A DNA stretch of 43,045 nucleotides from an uncultured Pelagibacteraceae bacterium (GTDB lineage: Bacteria; Pseudomonadota; Alphaproteobacteria; Pelagibacterales; Pelagibacteraceae), in assembly GCA_902573865.1 (NCBI GenBank), contig CACGLI010000005.1, positions 1 to 43,045 of the forward strand, written 5' to 3'. Made by a program: the position numbers and the translations under genes. The notes beneath the pieces were generated by a model. The model did no database searches. It saw nothing but the letters and a program-made list of their open reading frames with translations, and was not told where the DNA came from. The stretch's first letter is position 1. Each line of letters begins with the position of its first letter. Shown here piece after piece: positions 41,703-43,045 of the stretch.

Positions 41703-43045
41703 TGGCATACATTACTAATATCCTAAATTTAATTTTTTTATCAATTTTTTCTTTTTCAATAAATTTTTATTTTGGAAATTTAGGTGTTTTTCCAATAGAT
41801 ACTTTTGCATTTTTTGATACTGGATACCTAATATTAAAAGATCAAATTCCAATAAAAGATATTTGGATTTCAACTGGTTTAGGTGTGGATATTCTACAAT
41901 CTTTTTTCTTTAGAGTATTTGGAGTCAGCTGGAACAGTTACTTAATCCACTCATCTCTAATGAATATGTTTGCATGCCTTTTTTTTTATTACTTTTTTTT
42001 AAGATTAAGCATCAACAAATTTTTAGTTCTTTCGTATTGTATTTTTATTTCTTCTCTTCTTTATCCGATGATAGGTACTCCTTATCATTATCATCATGCC
42101 TTAATATTTTCTCTGATTGGAATTCTTGTGCTTTGCGCAGCCATTAAAGATCAAAAAAATTATTTGTGGTTTGTTTTACCTATAATATTTTTATTTGCAT
42201 TTTTATTTATGCAAACTCCAAGCATATATATAATTTTTCTTTCAGCTTTAATTATCTTTCTTAACTTAATTCTGAAAAAAAATTTTAAAAATATTATTTT
42301 TCTAGTGGGTGGGGTATTTACTTCTATTATTTTATTTTTTTTATTTCTTTATATATTTCAGATTCCTTTACTGGAATTTATAAATCAATATATTCTTTTT
42401 CCTTCGTCTATTGGAATAAGTAGAATATTAGGTGAAGATTCTGCCTTTGTGGCACTTAATTCAAATTTTAACCTCAAAAGTGTGGTAGGACATTTTAAAT
42501 TCTTTCATTTAATATTAATAATTCTTATCTATTGTTTAATAAGTTGTTTACGACAGAATAATTATAAAAATAATGACATAATTATTTTTCTATTAATAAT
42601 TTCTTCTAGTTATCTTTTTATTTTTAGTCAGTTAATAACTGCAAATCAGACTTTTATTTTTTCATTAATCCCAATTATAGGTTTATTTGCACATTACGGG
42701 ATAAAAAATTACGGAAAAAAAAATATTTTTCTGAATATAATAGTTGTATTAATAGTAAGTATAAGCTCTTTTAAATATTTTTTTGAATATGTCCTAGATA
42801 GAAAGTTTATAGATTTACAGTCGGTTAAGTTAAGTAAAGCTATAGAGGCTAATTCAATAAATTCTAAATTCAAAGGTTTGAGATGGATTTCACATATATA
42901 TCCCAATAACCCAAGTATAGAAATCCAAATCATAAAACAAAGTTTGGACATTATAAGATCTGACAAAAAGATTAAAATGGTAATAACAGACTATCAATTT
43001 TTCTCAATTTTATTAGATGAAGAACTCAATAATCTTAATAGATGG
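41702..43045 (+). CDS. Polytopic GT-C-like glycosyltransferase, truncated by the window edge
   Basis: Open from ATG 41702 to the last base without a stop: 448 codons, so the 3' end is missing. Translation shows about ten membrane helices and a first extracytoplasmic loop PIDTFAFFDTGYLILKDQIP with acidic residues placed as in GT-C (PMT/ArnT-like) enzymes, followed by an IWISTGLGVDILQSFFF stretch. The last 70 codons are soluble. GT-C enzymes use lipid-linked sugar donors on the periplasmic face. The DNA is very AT-rich. Function inferred from topology and the first-loop motif. Confidence 0.6.
   Translation, partial: MAYITNILNLIFLSIFSFSINFYFGNLGVFPIDTFAFFDTGYLILKDQIPIKDIWISTGLGVDILQSFFFRVFGVSWNSYLIHSSLMNMFACLFFYYFFLRLSINKFLVLSYCIFISSLLYPMIGTPYHYHHALIFSLIGILVLCAAIKDQKNYLWFVLPIIFLFAFLFMQTPSIYIIFLSALIIFLNLILKKNFKNIIFLVGGVFTSIILFFLFLYIFQIPLLEFINQYILFPSSIGISRILGEDSAFVALNSNFNLKSVVGHFKFFHLILIILIYCLISCLRQNNYKNNDIIIFLLIISSSYLFIFSQLITANQTFIFSLIPIIGLFAHYGIKNYGKKNIFLNIIVVLIVSISSFKYFFEYVLDRKFIDLQSVKLSKAIEANSINSKFKGLRWISHIYPNNPSIEIQIIKQSLDIIRSDKKIKMVITDYQFFSILLDEELNNLNRW

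Noticed and set aside
42709-42966. Minus-strand open frame near the window end
   Set aside because: It is antisense to the 448-codon open glycosyltransferase-like frame, which has helices and family-like motifs; low-complexity AT-rich shadow.
1-43045. CRISPR arrays, IS elements, prophage, toxin-antitoxin or defence genes
   Set aside because: No spaced direct repeats, transposase or integrase motifs, or recognisable defence domains were seen; the only tandem repeat is within rpsP.

Overview
This 43-kb window looks like a piece of a streamlined, low-GC alphaproteobacterium of the SAR11 / Pelagibacterales type. The evidence is very AT-rich DNA, almost no spacer (many start/stop overlaps of 1-8 nt), an alphaproteobacterial gene repertoire (DUF2794, IalB-like protein, Ccm system I, glcDEF, Tat-dependent TRAP binding protein, mmsA, DapF/FtsY) and no visible phage, IS, CRISPR, tRNA or rRNA. 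The genus assignment is inference; no database was searched.

Layout. (1) 32-3207, minus strand: an aldo/keto reductase (Tas-like), an IalB-like periplasmic protein, argG and a PsiE-like membrane protein. (2) 3272-5315: a BI-1/YccA membrane protein (+), then DUF2794 and the YciB/IspZ membrane protein (-), then hspQ (+). (3) 5485-9623: cytochrome c maturation genes ccmC-D-E-F-G-H, preceded by an unusually long structured leader. (4) 9665-22107: a PagL-like lipid A deacylase followed by a run of small-organic-acid genes: an FMN 2-hydroxyacid dehydrogenase, a class I aminotransferase, glycolate oxidase glcDEF, a glyoxylate/hydroxypyruvate reductase-like enzyme, a three-gene TRAP transporter with a terminator between binding protein and permease, and an amidase. 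(5) 22107-23966: a 58-residue membrane protein, an EamA transporter and an alpha/beta hydrolase. (6) 23946-25697, minus strand: dapF and ftsY. (7) 25763-38730, plus strand: an RNA-structured leader, then ffh-rpsP-trmD-rplS, leuCDB, asd, sdhCDAB, mmsA and mdh with almost no spacing. (8) 38730-43045: a more AT-rich accessory stretch with a PQQ-type sugar-dehydrogenase-like protein, two SAM methyltransferases and a truncated polytopic GT-C-like glycosyltransferase, probably the edge of a surface-polysaccharide island.

The genes fit an aerobic heterotroph that oxidises lactate- and glycolate-like acids through membrane-linked flavoenzymes into the quinone pool, feeds the TCA cycle (sdh, mdh, mmsA), and makes its own arginine, leucine and lysine/aspartate-family amino acids.

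The most notable observation is that both membrane-anchor subunits of succinate dehydrogenase lack the histidines that ligate heme b in the E. coli enzyme, and SdhD contains no histidine at all, while the quinone-site residues are kept. Other points of interest are the structured leaders before ccmC and ffh, near-leaderless promoters, tandem repeats extending ribosomal protein S16, the missing rimM, and the island boundary after mdh. I found no defence system or wholly new multi-gene system.
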